Of a stretch of DNA of 53,637 nt, positions 16,312 to 25,951 are shown in pieces (positions within the stretch are counted from its first letter, which is position 1; each line of letters starts with the position of its first letter). Below the pieces are notes generated by a model that saw nothing but the letters and a program-made list of their open reading frames with translations, did not search any database and was not told where the DNA came from. A program made the translations under genes and the position numbers. This DNA is from CAZWLD01 sp964634685 (GTDB lineage: Bacteria > Bacillota_I > Bacilli_A > Acholeplasmatales > JAEDCM01): the NCBI GenBank assembly GCA_964634685.1, contig CAZWLD010000013.1:1-53637 (forward strand), given 5' to 3'.

Positions 16312-16815
16312 ATGGAAAAAGCAATTATTTTAAAGAAGCAAGAGGAAGTAAATGCCTTAGCTGAGAAAATCAAAGGCGCAAAGACTGTTGTTGCTTGTGA
16401 TTATGCAGGATTAACAGTATTTGAATTTACTGAATTAAGACGTGCTTTAAGAGCTGCAGGATGCGATATTAAGGTTTATAAAAACAATATCGCTCGTCGT
16501 GCTGCTGAATCAGCTGGATATGTAGAATTTGCTCCTGAAATGAAAGGACCAAAGGCTATCGCAACATCCGCAACTGATGCTGTTGCTCCAGCAAAGATTT
16601 TATATCAATTTGCTGAAAAGAATCCAAAGCTTGTTCTTCATGGCGGAATCGTTGAAGGAGAAGTTGTTGGACTTGACAAAATCAATGAATTAGCTACATT
16701 ACCATCATACGAGACATTATTAACTCAATTAGCTGCTGGTATGTTAGCACCACTTCGCGAATTAGCGATTGGTTTGAACTTAATGGTTGAACCAAAAGAA
16801 GAAGCAAATGCTTAA
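16312..16815 (+). CDS. rplJ: 50S ribosomal protein uL10
   Basis: 167 residues. It forms the base of the L7/L12 stalk: the N-terminal domain binds 23S rRNA and L11, and the C-terminal helix binds L7/L12 dimers. It begins MEKAIILKKQEEV; KTVVACDYAGLTVFEFTELR and CDIKVYKNNIARRA are typical. I chose ATG 16312, preceded by TTAGGAGGTG; a longer frame from 16258 would translate the attenuator stem. rplL follows 25 nt later. Confidence 0.96.
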   Translation: MEKAIILKKQEEVNALAEKIKGAKTVVACDYAGLTVFEFTELRRALRAAGCDIKVYKNNIARRAAESAGYVEFAPEMKGPKAIATSATDAVAPAKILYQFAEKNPKLVLHGGIVEGEVVGLDKINELATLPSYETLLTQLAAGMLAPLRELAIGLNLMVEPKEEANA

Positions 16816-16840
16816 AAAAACAATTAGGAGGAAATAAAAA

Positions 16841-17212
16841 ATGGCTAAATTAACAAAAGAAGCTTTCGTTGAAGCTTTAAAAGAAATGACTATCTTAGAA
16901 ATTAAAGAATTAGTTGATGGATTAAAAGAAGAATTCGGTATCGATCCATCTGCAGTTGCTGTAGCTGCTGGACCAGCTGCTGCTGCAGTTGATGAAGGAC
17001 CAAAAGAAGTTACTGTAACATTAGTTAACGCAGGTGGTTCAAAGATCAACGTTATCAAGGTTGTTAAAGAATTAACTGGACTTGGATTAAAGGAAGCTAA
17101 GGAATTAGTTGACAAAGCACCAGCTCCAATCAAAGAAAAGATTGCACCAGAGGAAGCAGAAGCTATCAAAGCTAAATTAGAAGAAGCAGGAGCTACTGTT
17201 GAAGTTAAATAA
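16841..17212 (+). CDS. rplL: 50S ribosomal protein bL12 (L7/L12)
   Basis: 123 residues. The N-terminal dimerisation helices (MAKLTKEAFVEALKEMTILE) lead to an Ala-rich hinge (VAVAAGPAAAAV) and a C-terminal factor-binding domain (KINVIKVVKELTGLGLKEAK, LVDKAPAPIKE). It recruits and activates translational GTPases. AGGAGGAAAT lies before the ATG. It is the last gene of rplJ-rplL and is followed by a terminator. Confidence 0.98.
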   Translation: MAKLTKEAFVEALKEMTILEIKELVDGLKEEFGIDPSAVAVAAGPAAAAVDEGPKEVTVTLVNAGGSKINVIKVVKELTGLGLKEAKELVDKAPAPIKEKIAPEEAEAIKAKLEEAGATVEVK

Positions 17213-17230
17213 TTAACTTAAGACATTAAA

Positions 17231-17258
17231 AAACCTGAGTATTTATGCTCGGGTTTTT
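17231..17258 (+). terminator. Terminator after rplL
   Basis: AAACCTGAG pairs with CTCGGGTTT (one G-T pair), loop of 8 nt, then a T-run. It stands between rplL and the methyltransferase gene, whose ribosome-binding site AAAGGAGGG follows at once. Confidence 0.85.
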
Positions 17259-17280
17259 GTGCATATAAAGGAGGGCTTTC

Positions 17281-17868
17281 ATGAGCCACTATTATTCAGA
17301 AAAAAATGATGATGTGAAAAGTGATATTCAAAAAATTACAATTAGATTCCAAAATTTTGAATTGCCGTTTTATACCGACAATGGGGTTTTTTGCAAGGAT
17401 TATCTTGATTTTGGAACGAGAGTAATGCTTGAAAATGCCGAAATATATGGTGATAGGGTCTTAGATTTAGGTTGTGGCTATGGCCCTGTTGGCGTTATTT
17501 TAGGTAAGTTGAATCCAAGTCTTGATATCACGATGGTTGATATCAATGAGCGAGCTGTGGCGTTAGCTCAACGAAATGTTTTAGCTAATAATGTCAAAGC
17601 TACTGTTTTGAAAAGCAATATTTTAGAAGATGTTAGCTCATCATTTTCATGTATCCTAACTAACCCTCCAATTAGAGCGGGAAAGGCCACAGTTTTTGCC
17701 TTTTATAATCAAAGCTATGACCATTTGGAGAAAAATGGCGTTATTTATGTTGTTATCCAGAAAAAACAAGGAGCTTTATCGTCTTTTGCCTATTTGGAAA
17801 GTAAATTTGGAAATTGCGAGGTCATTTGCAAAGAAAAAGGCTACTTTATTTTGAAAAGTGTCAAATAG
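17281..17868 (+). CDS. RsmC-like class I methyltransferase (YbxB homologue)
   Basis: 195 residues with one SAM-binding Rossmann domain: LDLGCGYGPVGVILG (motif I), then LTNPPIRAGK, the NPP[F/I/Y] motif of N2-guanine and N6-adenine methyltransferases. The gene is at the position of Bacillus ybxB between rplL and rpoB, so it is the orthologue by context. RsmC of E. coli methylates G1207 of 16S rRNA; the same target is likely but unproven here. It lies after the rplL terminator and before the rpoB promoter. Confidence 0.88.
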   Translation: MSHYYSEKNDDVKSDIQKITIRFQNFELPFYTDNGVFCKDYLDFGTRVMLENAEIYGDRVLDLGCGYGPVGVILGKLNPSLDITMVDINERAVALAQRNVLANNVKATVLKSNILEDVSSSFSCILTNPPIRAGKATVFAFYNQSYDHLEKNGVIYVVIQKKQGALSSFAYLESKFGNCEVICKEKGYFILKSVK

Positions 17869-17872
17869 CACC

Positions 17873-17909
17873 TTGACTATCTTGAATATTTATGATAATA
17901 TAATATAAT
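17873..17909 (+). promoter_or_regulatory. Promoter region of rpoBC
   Basis: Two overlapping possibilities: TTGACT (17873) with TAATAT (17896), 17-nt spacer, or TTGAAT (17882-17887) with a perfect TATAAT (17904-17909), 16-nt spacer. Either gives rpoBC its own transcript with a leader of about 65 nt. Confidence 0.7.
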
Positions 17910-17980
17910 GCATAATAATGCGAAAGTTATTAATTTAAAATCTCTTATTTTTTAAAAAATTTTTGGCAAGGGGTGGCTTC

Positions 17981-20900
17981 ATGAACTATAAAGAAGTAAA
18001 ATACGGAAAGAAAGCAGTCCGTAGAAATTATTCAAAAGTTCGAACTGAAATTGAATTACCAGACTTGATTGAGATTCAAACAAAGTCATTTAAAGAATTC
18101 GTTGAGACAGGCTTGAAGGATCTTTTTGAAGATATTTCGCCTATTGAAAACCATTCGAAAACACTACGCTTGTTTTTTGGCGATTATAAATTTGAAGAGC
18201 CAAAATATAGCATTCATGATTCAAAAATGCGTGACACCAATTTCTCTCGTCCATTGAAGGTTAATGTACGATTAGAAACAATTACGCCTGAGGGTGAAAT
18301 CAAAGAAAAAACCGAGGAACTCTTTATGGGAGAATTCCCTTTTATGACGCCTGTAGGAACCTTTGTAATTAATGGTGCGGAACGTGTTATTGTTTCCCAA
18401 ATCGTTCGTTCTGCTGGCGGATATTACAGCAAGGAACTTGACAAAAAAACGCAAACTTCTCATTTTGCAGGTCAAATCATTCCAACTCGTGGAGCATGGA
18501 TTGAATATGAAGTTGGCGCAAAGGACGTTTTATACGCTAAATTAGACCGTTCAAAGAAAATTCCCCTTACGACCTTTATTCGTATGTTTGGATTATCTGA
18601 TAATAAGAGCATAACTGATTTATTCGGTTATAAGGACTTATTTGAGGAAACATTCAACAAGGATACTTCACATTCAAGTGAAGAAGCAGTTATTGAAATT
18701 TACGCTAAGCTTCGTCAAGGTGAAAAATCTCCTGTTGATGGTGCTCGTGAATTAATTAAAACCCGTTTATTTGATGACAAACGCTATGATTTAGCAGAGG
18801 TTGGTCGTTATAAATACAACAAGAAATTTAATGTTCTTGGAAGATTAAAGAATTTATATTGTGCTAAGGATATTGTTGATCCAGAAACAAAGGAAGTTTT
18901 AGTTAAAAAAGGTGAGCAATTCGTTGGCGATTATTTTGAACGCTTAAATAATGAAGCCTTCCATCGAGCTGTTCGTAAGAATGTTAAGCTTGATGCTAAT
19001 TTAGAGGATTCAGAGACAGTTGCCTTAGAAATTGTTGAGGTTACTCAACGTCCTTTAGAAGGAAAGGATAAGGATAATAAGGTTATCCGCATTGTCGGTA
19101 ACGATCAAAGTGAAGCTAACAACAAGCTTCATATCACCATTTCCGATATTCTTGCTTCTGCTGGATATTTCTTAAATTTATTTGATGGTATCGGTTCTTT
19201 AGATGATATCGACCATTTAGGAAATCGTCGTTTAAGATTAATTGGCGAATTATTAAAGAACCAATTCAGAATTGGTTTAACTAAGCTTGAAAAGAATATC
19301 AAGGATCGTATGTCTACTGTTCAGGATGCGACTCCACAAAACTTAATTAATATTAAGCCTTTAACATCTTCATTAAAGGAATTCTTTGGAAGCTCACAAT
19401 TATCTCAATTTATGGATCAAATCAATCCATTAGCTGAGATTACCCAAAAGCGCCGTATTTCTGCTTTAGGTAATGGTGGTATCGCTCGTGACCGTGCTTC
19501 CGTTGAGGTTCGTGACGTTCATGCCTCTCACTATGGTCGTATTTGTCCAATCGAAACACCAGAAGGTCCATCAATTGGTTTAATTAGCTCATTATCTACA
19601 TATGCACGTGTTAACAAATATGGATTTATTCAAACTCCTTATTTAAAGGTTGTTAATCGTGTTGTTACAGATGAAATGGTATATTTTACTGCTGATGAGG
19701 AAGCTAATCATGTTATTGCATCTGCATCAAGCAAAGTGGTTCGCGATAATGAAGAATATCGTTTAGCTGACGGTACTTTAGCTGAACCAGGATATTTGAT
19801 TGATGATCGTGTTATTGCCCGTGTTGAAGGAGAAGCTGAGGAAGTTTCTTCAGATACTGTTGATTATATTGACGTATCACCAAAGCAAGTTGTATCGGTT
19901 GCGACATCTTGTATTCCATTCCTCGAGCATGATGATGCCGTTCGTGCCCTAATGGGTGCCAACATGCAACGTCAGGCTGTTCCAGTATTAAGACCTTCAT
20001 CGCCAATTGTTGGTACTGGTATTGAATATCGTACTGCTAAGGATTCAGGTATTTGCGCTGTTTGTAATAAAGGCGGAGTCGTTGAATATGTTGATTCACG
20101 CGTTGTTAAGATTCGTAACAAAGAAGGAGTATTAGATGAATACCCATTGATTCAATATCTTCGTTCAAATCAAGACACATGCTTATTACAACGCCCAATT
20201 GTAAGCATTGGTGATGTTGTGGATGATGGTGATGTCATTGCGGATGGTCCTTCAACATCAAACGGAGAATTAGCATTAGGTCAAAATGTTACGATTGCTT
20301 TCATGACATGGAACGGATATAATTTTGAGGATGCCGTTATCATGAGTGAAAACTTAGTTAAGAATGATACATATACATCAATTCATATTGATGAATATAA
20401 TATTGAGGCTCGTGATACAAAGCTTGGAAAGGAAGAGATTACTCGTGAAATTCCAAATGTATCAGGAGATGTCCTTCGTTTCTTAGATGAGCGTGGAATT
20501 ATTGTTCCAGGAGCTGAGGTTAAGGAAGGAGATATTTTAGTTGGTAAGGTAACACCTAAGGGTGTAACTGATCCAACACCAGAAGAAAAGCTTTTATTAG
20601 CTATCTTTGGTGAAAAATCACGCGAAGTAAGAGATACTTCATTACGTGTTCCTCACGGAGGTGGAGGAGTAGTTCAAAGCGTTCAATGCTTCAAAAAATC
20701 AAACGGTGATGAGCTTTCTCCAGGTGTTAATGAGGTAATTCGTGTCTATATCGTTAAAAAGCGTAAGATTTCTGAAGGAGATAAAATGGCCGGACGTCAT
20801 GGTAATAAGGGTGTAATTTCTCGTATTTTACCACAAGAGGATATGCCATTTATGGCTGACGGAACGCCAATTGATATTATGCTTAACCCACAAGGTGTAC

Positions 20901-21532
20901 CTTCTCGTATGAATATCGGTCAGGTATTAGAGGTTCACTTAGGAATGGCTGCGAAAAAGCTTGGCATTAAGGTTGCCACTCCAGTCTTTGATGGTGTTAC
21001 CCCTGAGGATTTAGCTGAAATCATGGCTGAGGCTGGTATGGATCCAGATGGAAAGACGACATTATACGATGGACGTACTGGTGAACCATTTGAGAATCGT
21101 ATCAATGTTGGCGTTATGTACATGATTAAATTGTCACACATGGTTGATGATAAATTACATGCTCGTTCGGTTGGACCTTATACACTAGTAACCCAACAAC
21201 CAATGGGTGGTAAAGCTCAAAATGGTGGACAACGTTTTGGAGAAATGGAAGTTTGGGCTTTGGAGGCCTATGGTGCTGCCCATACATTACAAGAAATGCT
21301 TACAGTTAAGTCTGATGATATTGTTGGACGTAATAAAGTATTCCGTGCTATTGTTGATGGAAAACCAATTCCAGAGGCTAGTATTCCAGAATCTTTCCGC
21401 GTTATGACAAGAGAATTACAGGCATTATGTCTCCATGTTGAATTAATCAATGAGAATAATGAAAATGAAGTAAATAAGAGTCTTGTTGACCATGAAGAAG
21501 ATTATAATTCCAAATATGGATATAAAGATTAA
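17981..21532 (+). CDS. rpoB: RNA polymerase beta subunit
   Basis: 1183 residues. It forms, with beta-prime, the catalytic core of RNA polymerase. Landmarks are SGRICPIETPEG-type sequence (HYGRICPIETPEGPSIGLI), the GEMEVWALEAYGA region and GGKAQNGGQRFGEMEVWAL near the end. In the rifampicin pocket (GSSQLSQFMDQINPLAEITQ) residue 489, equivalent to E. coli H526, is Gln, and residue 481, equivalent to N518, is Ile; both were read from the codons. I chose ATG 17981, preceded by AAGGGGTG; an in-frame TTG 18 nt upstream would place that site inside the gene. rpoC follows after 14 nt. Confidence 0.97.
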   Translation: MNYKEVKYGKKAVRRNYSKVRTEIELPDLIEIQTKSFKEFVETGLKDLFEDISPIENHSKTLRLFFGDYKFEEPKYSIHDSKMRDTNFSRPLKVNVRLETITPEGEIKEKTEELFMGEFPFMTPVGTFVINGAERVIVSQIVRSAGGYYSKELDKKTQTSHFAGQIIPTRGAWIEYEVGAKDVLYAKLDRSKKIPLTTFIRMFGLSDNKSITDLFGYKDLFEETFNKDTSHSSEEAVIEIYAKLRQGEKSPVDGARELIKTRLFDDKRYDLAEVGRYKYNKKFNVLGRLKNLYCAKDIVDPETKEVLVKKGEQFVGDYFERLNNEAFHRAVRKNVKLDANLEDSETVALEIVEVTQRPLEGKDKDNKVIRIVGNDQSEANNKLHITISDILASAGYFLNLFDGIGSLDDIDHLGNRRLRLIGELLKNQFRIGLTKLEKNIKDRMSTVQDATPQNLINIKPLTSSLKEFFGSSQLSQFMDQINPLAEITQKRRISALGNGGIARDRASVEVRDVHASHYGRICPIETPEGPSIGLISSLSTYARVNKYGFIQTPYLKVVNRVVTDEMVYFTADEEANHVIASASSKVVRDNEEYRLADGTLAEPGYLIDDRVIARVEGEAEEVSSDTVDYIDVSPKQVVSVATSCIPFLEHDDAVRALMGANMQRQAVPVLRPSSPIVGTGIEYRTAKDSGICAVCNKGGVVEYVDSRVVKIRNKEGVLDEYPLIQYLRSNQDTCLLQRPIVSIGDVVDDGDVIADGPSTSNGELALGQNVTIAFMTWNGYNFEDAVIMSENLVKNDTYTSIHIDEYNIEARDTKLGKEEITREIPNVSGDVLRFLDERGIIVPGAEVKEGDILVGKVTPKGVTDPTPEEKLLLAIFGEKSREVRDTSLRVPHGGGGVVQSVQCFKKSNGDELSPGVNEVIRVYIVKKRKISEGDKMAGRHGNKGVISRILPQEDMPFMADGTPIDIMLNPQGVPSRMNIGQVLEVHLGMAAKKLGIKVATPVFDGVTPEDLAEIMAEAGMDPDGKTTLYDGRTGEPFENRINVGVMYMIKLSHMVDDKLHARSVGPYTLVTQQPMGGKAQNGGQRFGEMEVWALEAYGAAHTLQEMLTVKSDDIVGRNKVFRAIVDGKPIPEASIPESFRVMTRELQALCLHVELINENNENEVNKSLVDHEEDYNSKYGYKD

Positions 21533-21546
21533 GGCGGTGGCAATAG

Positions 21547-24500
21547 ATGGGAAATAATTATCAATATATGAAAATTAGATTAGCTTCACCAGAGGAAATC
21601 AAAAGTTGGTCTCATGGTGAGGTTAAAAAGCATGAAACAATTAACTACCGAACTTTAAAACCAGAGGATGATGGATTATTCTGTGAAAAAATCTTCGGAC
21701 CTACTAAGGATTATCAATGTGCCTGTGGCCGCTCAAAGCGCAATGTTGACAAAGGAAAGGTTTGTGAACGCTGCGGTGTTGAGATTACGGAATCGAAGGT
21801 TCGTCGTGAACGTATGGGACATATTCAATTAGCTGCCCCAGTAGTTCATACTTGGTATTTGAAAAATTCACCATCTCGATTAGCTATTTTACTTGATATT
21901 AAGGCTAAGGATCTTGAAGAGGTTGTATATTTAGCCTCTTACATTGTAATTAATCCTGGTGATACGCAAAAAACGGGATTAGTTAAAAAACAAATCCTTA
22001 CTGAACAAGAATATAGTGAATTATATGAGAAATTCGGAAATGCCTTTGAGGCCAAAACCGGAGCTGAAGCTGTCAAGATTCTTTTAAAGGAATTAGATTT
22101 AGAGAAAGAGGTTAAGCAATTACGTCGTTCTTTAAAAACTGCTTCTAAGCAAAAACGTGATCGTGTTATTAAACGATTAGAGGTTGTTGAATCATTTGCC
22201 AATTCGGATAATAAGCCTGAATGGATGGTTCTAGATGTTATTCCAGTTATTCCACCAGATATTCGTCCGATGGTTCAATTAGACGGTGGTCGTTTTGCGA
22301 CAACTGACTTAAATGATTTATATCGCCGTATTTTAAATCGTAATAATCGTTTAAAACGTCAATACGAGCAAAATGCTCCTCATTTGATTACTAAAAATGA
22401 AAAGCGTATGCTTCAGGAAGCCGTTGATGCTTTAATTGATAATTCCAAGAAGGGTCGAAAGGCTGTTGTTGAGAAGAATCGTCATTTAAAATCATTAAGC
22501 GATATGCTTCGCGGTAAGCAAGGACGCTTCCGTCAAAACCTTCTTGGTAAGCGTGTTGACTATTCAGGACGTTCCGTTATCGTTGTCGGACCTAGCCTAA
22601 AGATGTATCAATGCGGTATTCCTAAGGAAATGGCTTTGACATTATTTAAACCATTTGTTATTCGTGATTTAATTAAGGCTGAAAAGCTTTCAATTAATGC
22701 CGCAAAGCGTGTTATTGAGCGTTGTGAGGATCGTGTTTGGGGATATCTTGAAAATGTCATTTGCGAGCACCCAGTTTTATTAAACCGTGCACCAACATTA
22801 CATAGATTAGGTATTCAAGCATTTGAGCCTGTTTTAATTGAAGGAAAGGCAATTCGTCTTCATCCATTAGTTACAACGGCCTTCAATGCGGACTTCGATG
22901 GTGACCAAATGGCTGTCCATGTACCTCTTAGTCAAGAGGCTCAAGCTGAAGCTCGTTTATTAATGCTTGCGTCAAATAACATTCTTAACCCTAAGGATGG
23001 AAAACCAGTTGTTACTCCATCTCAGGATATGGTTTTAGGTAACTATTATCTAACAATGGAAAGATCCTATGCGGTTGATGTTGATAAATATAGTGATGTT
23101 TCAAATTATAATGGTAAGGTTTATCCTAATGAGGATGCTTATGAAAAAATGGTTTATGATTTCAAGCATCGTTCATTAAAGGAAAATGAAAATGTATTAA
23201 TGCCAATTAGTGCTTTAAAATTAGCTGACATTCCTTTTACTGTTTATGAAAATCACGAAAGAATTACTGATTATAATGATTCGGATTTTATTCAAGTGTC
23301 ATATGGTGAAATTAAAGAAGCTTTATTACAATATAATGAAGGTCATGCCTATATGAGCTTTGATGAAGCTTATATGGCTTATAAGAATAATGAAATTACT
23401 CTTCATACTCGTATTGTTATTAAGCCTAGTGAGGTTGATAAGACATTCACCTATAATGGTCGAAATGAAAATACATCCCCTAACCGTGGAACGAAATTTA
23501 CGGATGAACAAGAGGAAATGTATTTAGTTACAACCTTAGGAAAGATGCTATTCAACAATATTCTTGATAATAAGCCATTAGATGATACTCTTCACAAGGA
23601 AAGTAGCGAAAGCCGAATTATCCCTTACTTAAATGTTCCTGATAAATCAAATTTAACGGATAAAACGCCGGATCGCTGTTTCTATCCAAAGGGAACAGAT
23701 ATTAAGGCTGTTCTTCGCAATAAGCCTGTTGAGGCACCATTTACGAAGAAATTCTTAGGATTAATTATTGCCGAAGTATTTAAGAGATTCCAATTCACTG
23801 AAACTTCTAGTATGCTTGATAAATTGAAGGATCAAGGATTCTTCTATTCGACAATTTCTGGATTGACAATTGCGGCATCTGACGTAACTGTCTTCTCGAA
23901 AAAGGCTGAATATATTAAAAAGGCTGACGAAAAGAAGGACCAAGCTCAAGAAATGTATGAATTAGGTCTTTTAACTGATAAAGAACGTCGTAAGCTTGTT
24001 ATTGATGCATGGAGTGATGCTCGTAATAAGATTCAGGATGGATTACTTGGACAATTAAAGAAGAATAACCATATCTTTATGATGCAAGATTCAGGAGCCC
24101 GTGGTAATGCTTCAAACTTTGCCCAATTAGCTGGTATGCGTGGACTTATGAATAACCCATTAGGAGATGTCATTGAGGTTCCAGTTAAGGCTAACTTCTT
24201 CGAAGGATTATCCGTATCTGAATTCTTCATTTCAACTCACGGTGCGCGTAAAGGTTCAACCGATACAGCGTTAAAGACAGCTGAATCAGGATACTTAACT
24301 CGTCGTTTAGTTGACGTATCACAAGATGTTATTTGTTCACAAGAGGATTGTGGAACCGATAAGGGTATTTATTATTCAGAAATCGTTGGTGATGATGGAA
24401 AGATTGTTGTTGATTTATTTGATCGTATCATTGGTCGTTATCCAAATCTTGATGTTATTCACCCAGAAACGGGAGAAATTATCGCTCCTAAGAATGAATT

Positions 24501-25686
24501 AATATCTAATGATGTGGCTCGAAAAATTGTTGATGCTGGAATTAAGGCGGTTTCTGTCCGCAGTGATTTAACATGTAATGCTCGTAATGGTGTTTGTAAA
24601 ATGTGTTATGGTCGTAACCTTGCCACTAATAAGATTGTTGAGGTTGGAGAGGCTGTTGGTACAATTGCTGCTCAATCAATCGGTGAACCAGGTACTCAGT
24701 TAACAATGCGTACCTTCCATACAGGTGGAGTTGCTTCAGCTGCCGATATCACTCAAGGTCTTCCACGTATTCAAGAGCTATTCGAAGCGCGTAAGCCAAA
24801 AGGAAAAGCAACAATTTCTGAAATCTATGGTAAGATTAAGTCAATTGAACGTGTTAAGAATACTAATAACATTAAGATTGAAATTAAGAATTACAATCCT
24901 GTTGACGAGAAGAAGCCAGTTGAGGAATATATCATCGATGCTCACTCGGAATTAATGAAGGATATTGTTAAGGGAGCTGAGGTTAAGCCTGGTCAAAAGC
25001 TTAATAAAGGTTCTATTGATCCAAAGGAATTATTACGTTGTGGTACTGCTGAGGATGTTCAAACCTATATTCTTCAAGAGGTTCAAAAGGTTTACCGAGC
25101 TCAAGGTGTTGAAATCGGAGATAAGCATGTTGAGATTATCATTCGTCAAATGATGAGAAAGCTTCTCGTATTAACTGAAGGAGATACGGATTTACTTCCA
25201 GGCTCTGAGGTTTCAATCTATGAGTTCAAGCAAGCTTGTCGCAAGATGTTTGAGACCGGAGGGAAGCTTCCAGTTGCTAAGCCTATCCTCTTAGGTATTA
25301 CAAGAGCTTCTCTAAAGAGCGATTCCTTCTTGTCAGCCGCATCATTCCAAGAGACTACTCGTATCTTAACTGATGCTGCTATTAAGGGTAAAGAGGATAA
25401 ACTTTTAGGATTAAAGGAAAATGTTATCATTGGTGGATTGATTCCAGCTGGTACAGGTATTCTTCAAGAAAAATCATTCGAATATGAAGAACCAGAAATC
25501 GAAGAGGAAGATTTATTAGAAGAGGAAAACACTGAACGTGAACCTAGACCATTAGATGAAGAATTAGAAAACATCGATAATCCAGATTATGACGATGAAT
25601 CAGAAGAAGATGAATCTGATGATGAATTATATGGAGATGGATTTGACGATGACTTTGATGATGATTCATATGATGATAAAGAATAA
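21547..25686 (+). CDS. rpoC: RNA polymerase beta-prime subunit with insertion and acidic tail
   Basis: 1379 residues, well above the ~1200 of Bacillus. The N-terminal zinc site (CACGRSKRNVDKGKVCERCG), the catalytic NADFDGDQMAVH, and the second zinc cluster (CNARNGVCKMCYG) are intact. Two additions stand out. About 95 residues (508-602) sit between NYYLTMER and the MSFDEAYMAYKN segment, where Bacillus and E. coli have only a few. The last 66 residues (1314-1379) are strongly acidic (38 Asp or Glu). ATG 21547 follows AAGGCGGTGG. The gene ends at a strong terminator. Confidence 0.97.
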   Translation: MGNNYQYMKIRLASPEEIKSWSHGEVKKHETINYRTLKPEDDGLFCEKIFGPTKDYQCACGRSKRNVDKGKVCERCGVEITESKVRRERMGHIQLAAPVVHTWYLKNSPSRLAILLDIKAKDLEEVVYLASYIVINPGDTQKTGLVKKQILTEQEYSELYEKFGNAFEAKTGAEAVKILLKELDLEKEVKQLRRSLKTASKQKRDRVIKRLEVVESFANSDNKPEWMVLDVIPVIPPDIRPMVQLDGGRFATTDLNDLYRRILNRNNRLKRQYEQNAPHLITKNEKRMLQEAVDALIDNSKKGRKAVVEKNRHLKSLSDMLRGKQGRFRQNLLGKRVDYSGRSVIVVGPSLKMYQCGIPKEMALTLFKPFVIRDLIKAEKLSINAAKRVIERCEDRVWGYLENVICEHPVLLNRAPTLHRLGIQAFEPVLIEGKAIRLHPLVTTAFNADFDGDQMAVHVPLSQEAQAEARLLMLASNNILNPKDGKPVVTPSQDMVLGNYYLTMERSYAVDVDKYSDVSNYNGKVYPNEDAYEKMVYDFKHRSLKENENVLMPISALKLADIPFTVYENHERITDYNDSDFIQVSYGEIKEALLQYNEGHAYMSFDEAYMAYKNNEITLHTRIVIKPSEVDKTFTYNGRNENTSPNRGTKFTDEQEEMYLVTTLGKMLFNNILDNKPLDDTLHKESSESRIIPYLNVPDKSNLTDKTPDRCFYPKGTDIKAVLRNKPVEAPFTKKFLGLIIAEVFKRFQFTETSSMLDKLKDQGFFYSTISGLTIAASDVTVFSKKAEYIKKADEKKDQAQEMYELGLLTDKERRKLVIDAWSDARNKIQDGLLGQLKKNNHIFMMQDSGARGNASNFAQLAGMRGLMNNPLGDVIEVPVKANFFEGLSVSEFFISTHGARKGSTDTALKTAESGYLTRRLVDVSQDVICSQEDCGTDKGIYYSEIVGDDGKIVVDLFDRIIGRYPNLDVIHPETGEIIAPKNELISNDVARKIVDAGIKAVSVRSDLTCNARNGVCKMCYGRNLATNKIVEVGEAVGTIAAQSIGEPGTQLTMRTFHTGGVASAADITQGLPRIQELFEARKPKGKATISEIYGKIKSIERVKNTNNIKIEIKNYNPVDEKKPVEEYIIDAHSELMKDIVKGAEVKPGQKLNKGSIDPKELLRCGTAEDVQTYILQEVQKVYRAQGVEIGDKHVEIIIRQMMRKLLVLTEGDTDLLPGSEVSIYEFKQACRKMFETGGKLPVAKPILLGITRASLKSDSFLSAASFQETTRILTDAAIKGKEDKLLGLKENVIIGGLIPAGTGILQEKSFEYEEPEIEEEDLLEEENTEREPRPLDEELENIDNPDYDDESEEDESDDELYGDGFDDDFDDDSYDDKE

Positions 25687-25696
25687 TTAATTATTT

Positions 25697-25724
25697 GGGA
25701 CCAATTTTATGGTCCCTTTTTTTT
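25697..25724 (+). terminator. Terminator after rpoC
   Basis: GGGACC pairs with GGTCCC, 8-nt loop, then eight T. Clean rho-independent terminator of rpoBC. Confidence 0.92.
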
Positions 25725-25802
25725 ACAAAGTGCATCGATTATTGTGAAATAAAAAAAATCAACCGTTTTCATAAAAGTTTTTGGATATTTTAAAAAAAGT
25801 TG

Positions 25803-25831
25803 TTGACAATAATAGTAAAAACATATATAAT
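25803..25831 (+). promoter_or_regulatory. Consensus promoter of the str operon
   Basis: TTGACA, exactly 17 nt, TATAAT: a full consensus promoter, the strongest in the window, driving rpsL-rpsG-fusA and perhaps tuf. Confidence 0.93.
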
Positions 25832-25839
25832 AAAAATGC

Positions 25840-25930
25840 TTGAAAAAATGAAGAATTTTCAATGAAGTTTTGGCCTTAATAAGCCAAAACTTATCTTTGA
25901 GAAAGAAAATGAACCACTTGGTAACGTGGT
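25840..25930 (+). ncRNA. Structured leader of the str operon
   Basis: Starting near the expected +1, three hairpins follow in series: TTGAAAA/TTTTCAA (25840-25862), a perfect 10-bp AAGTTTTGGC/GCCAAAACTT (25865-25892), and ACCAC/GTGGT (25913-25930). None ends in a T-run, so they are not simple terminators. A regulatory or mRNA-stability role is inference; I do not recognise a catalogued leader family. Confidence 0.55.
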
Positions 25931-25951
25931 AAGAAAGGAGAAACCTGCAAA

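Noticed and set aside
16780..17169. 129-codon antisense frame opposite rplL
   Set aside because: Mirror of the Ala-rich rplL codons; no start signal and no family resemblance.
25865..25892. Strong 10-bp hairpin as a terminator before rpsL
   Set aside because: No T-run follows, and it lies downstream of the consensus promoter and upstream of the first gene.
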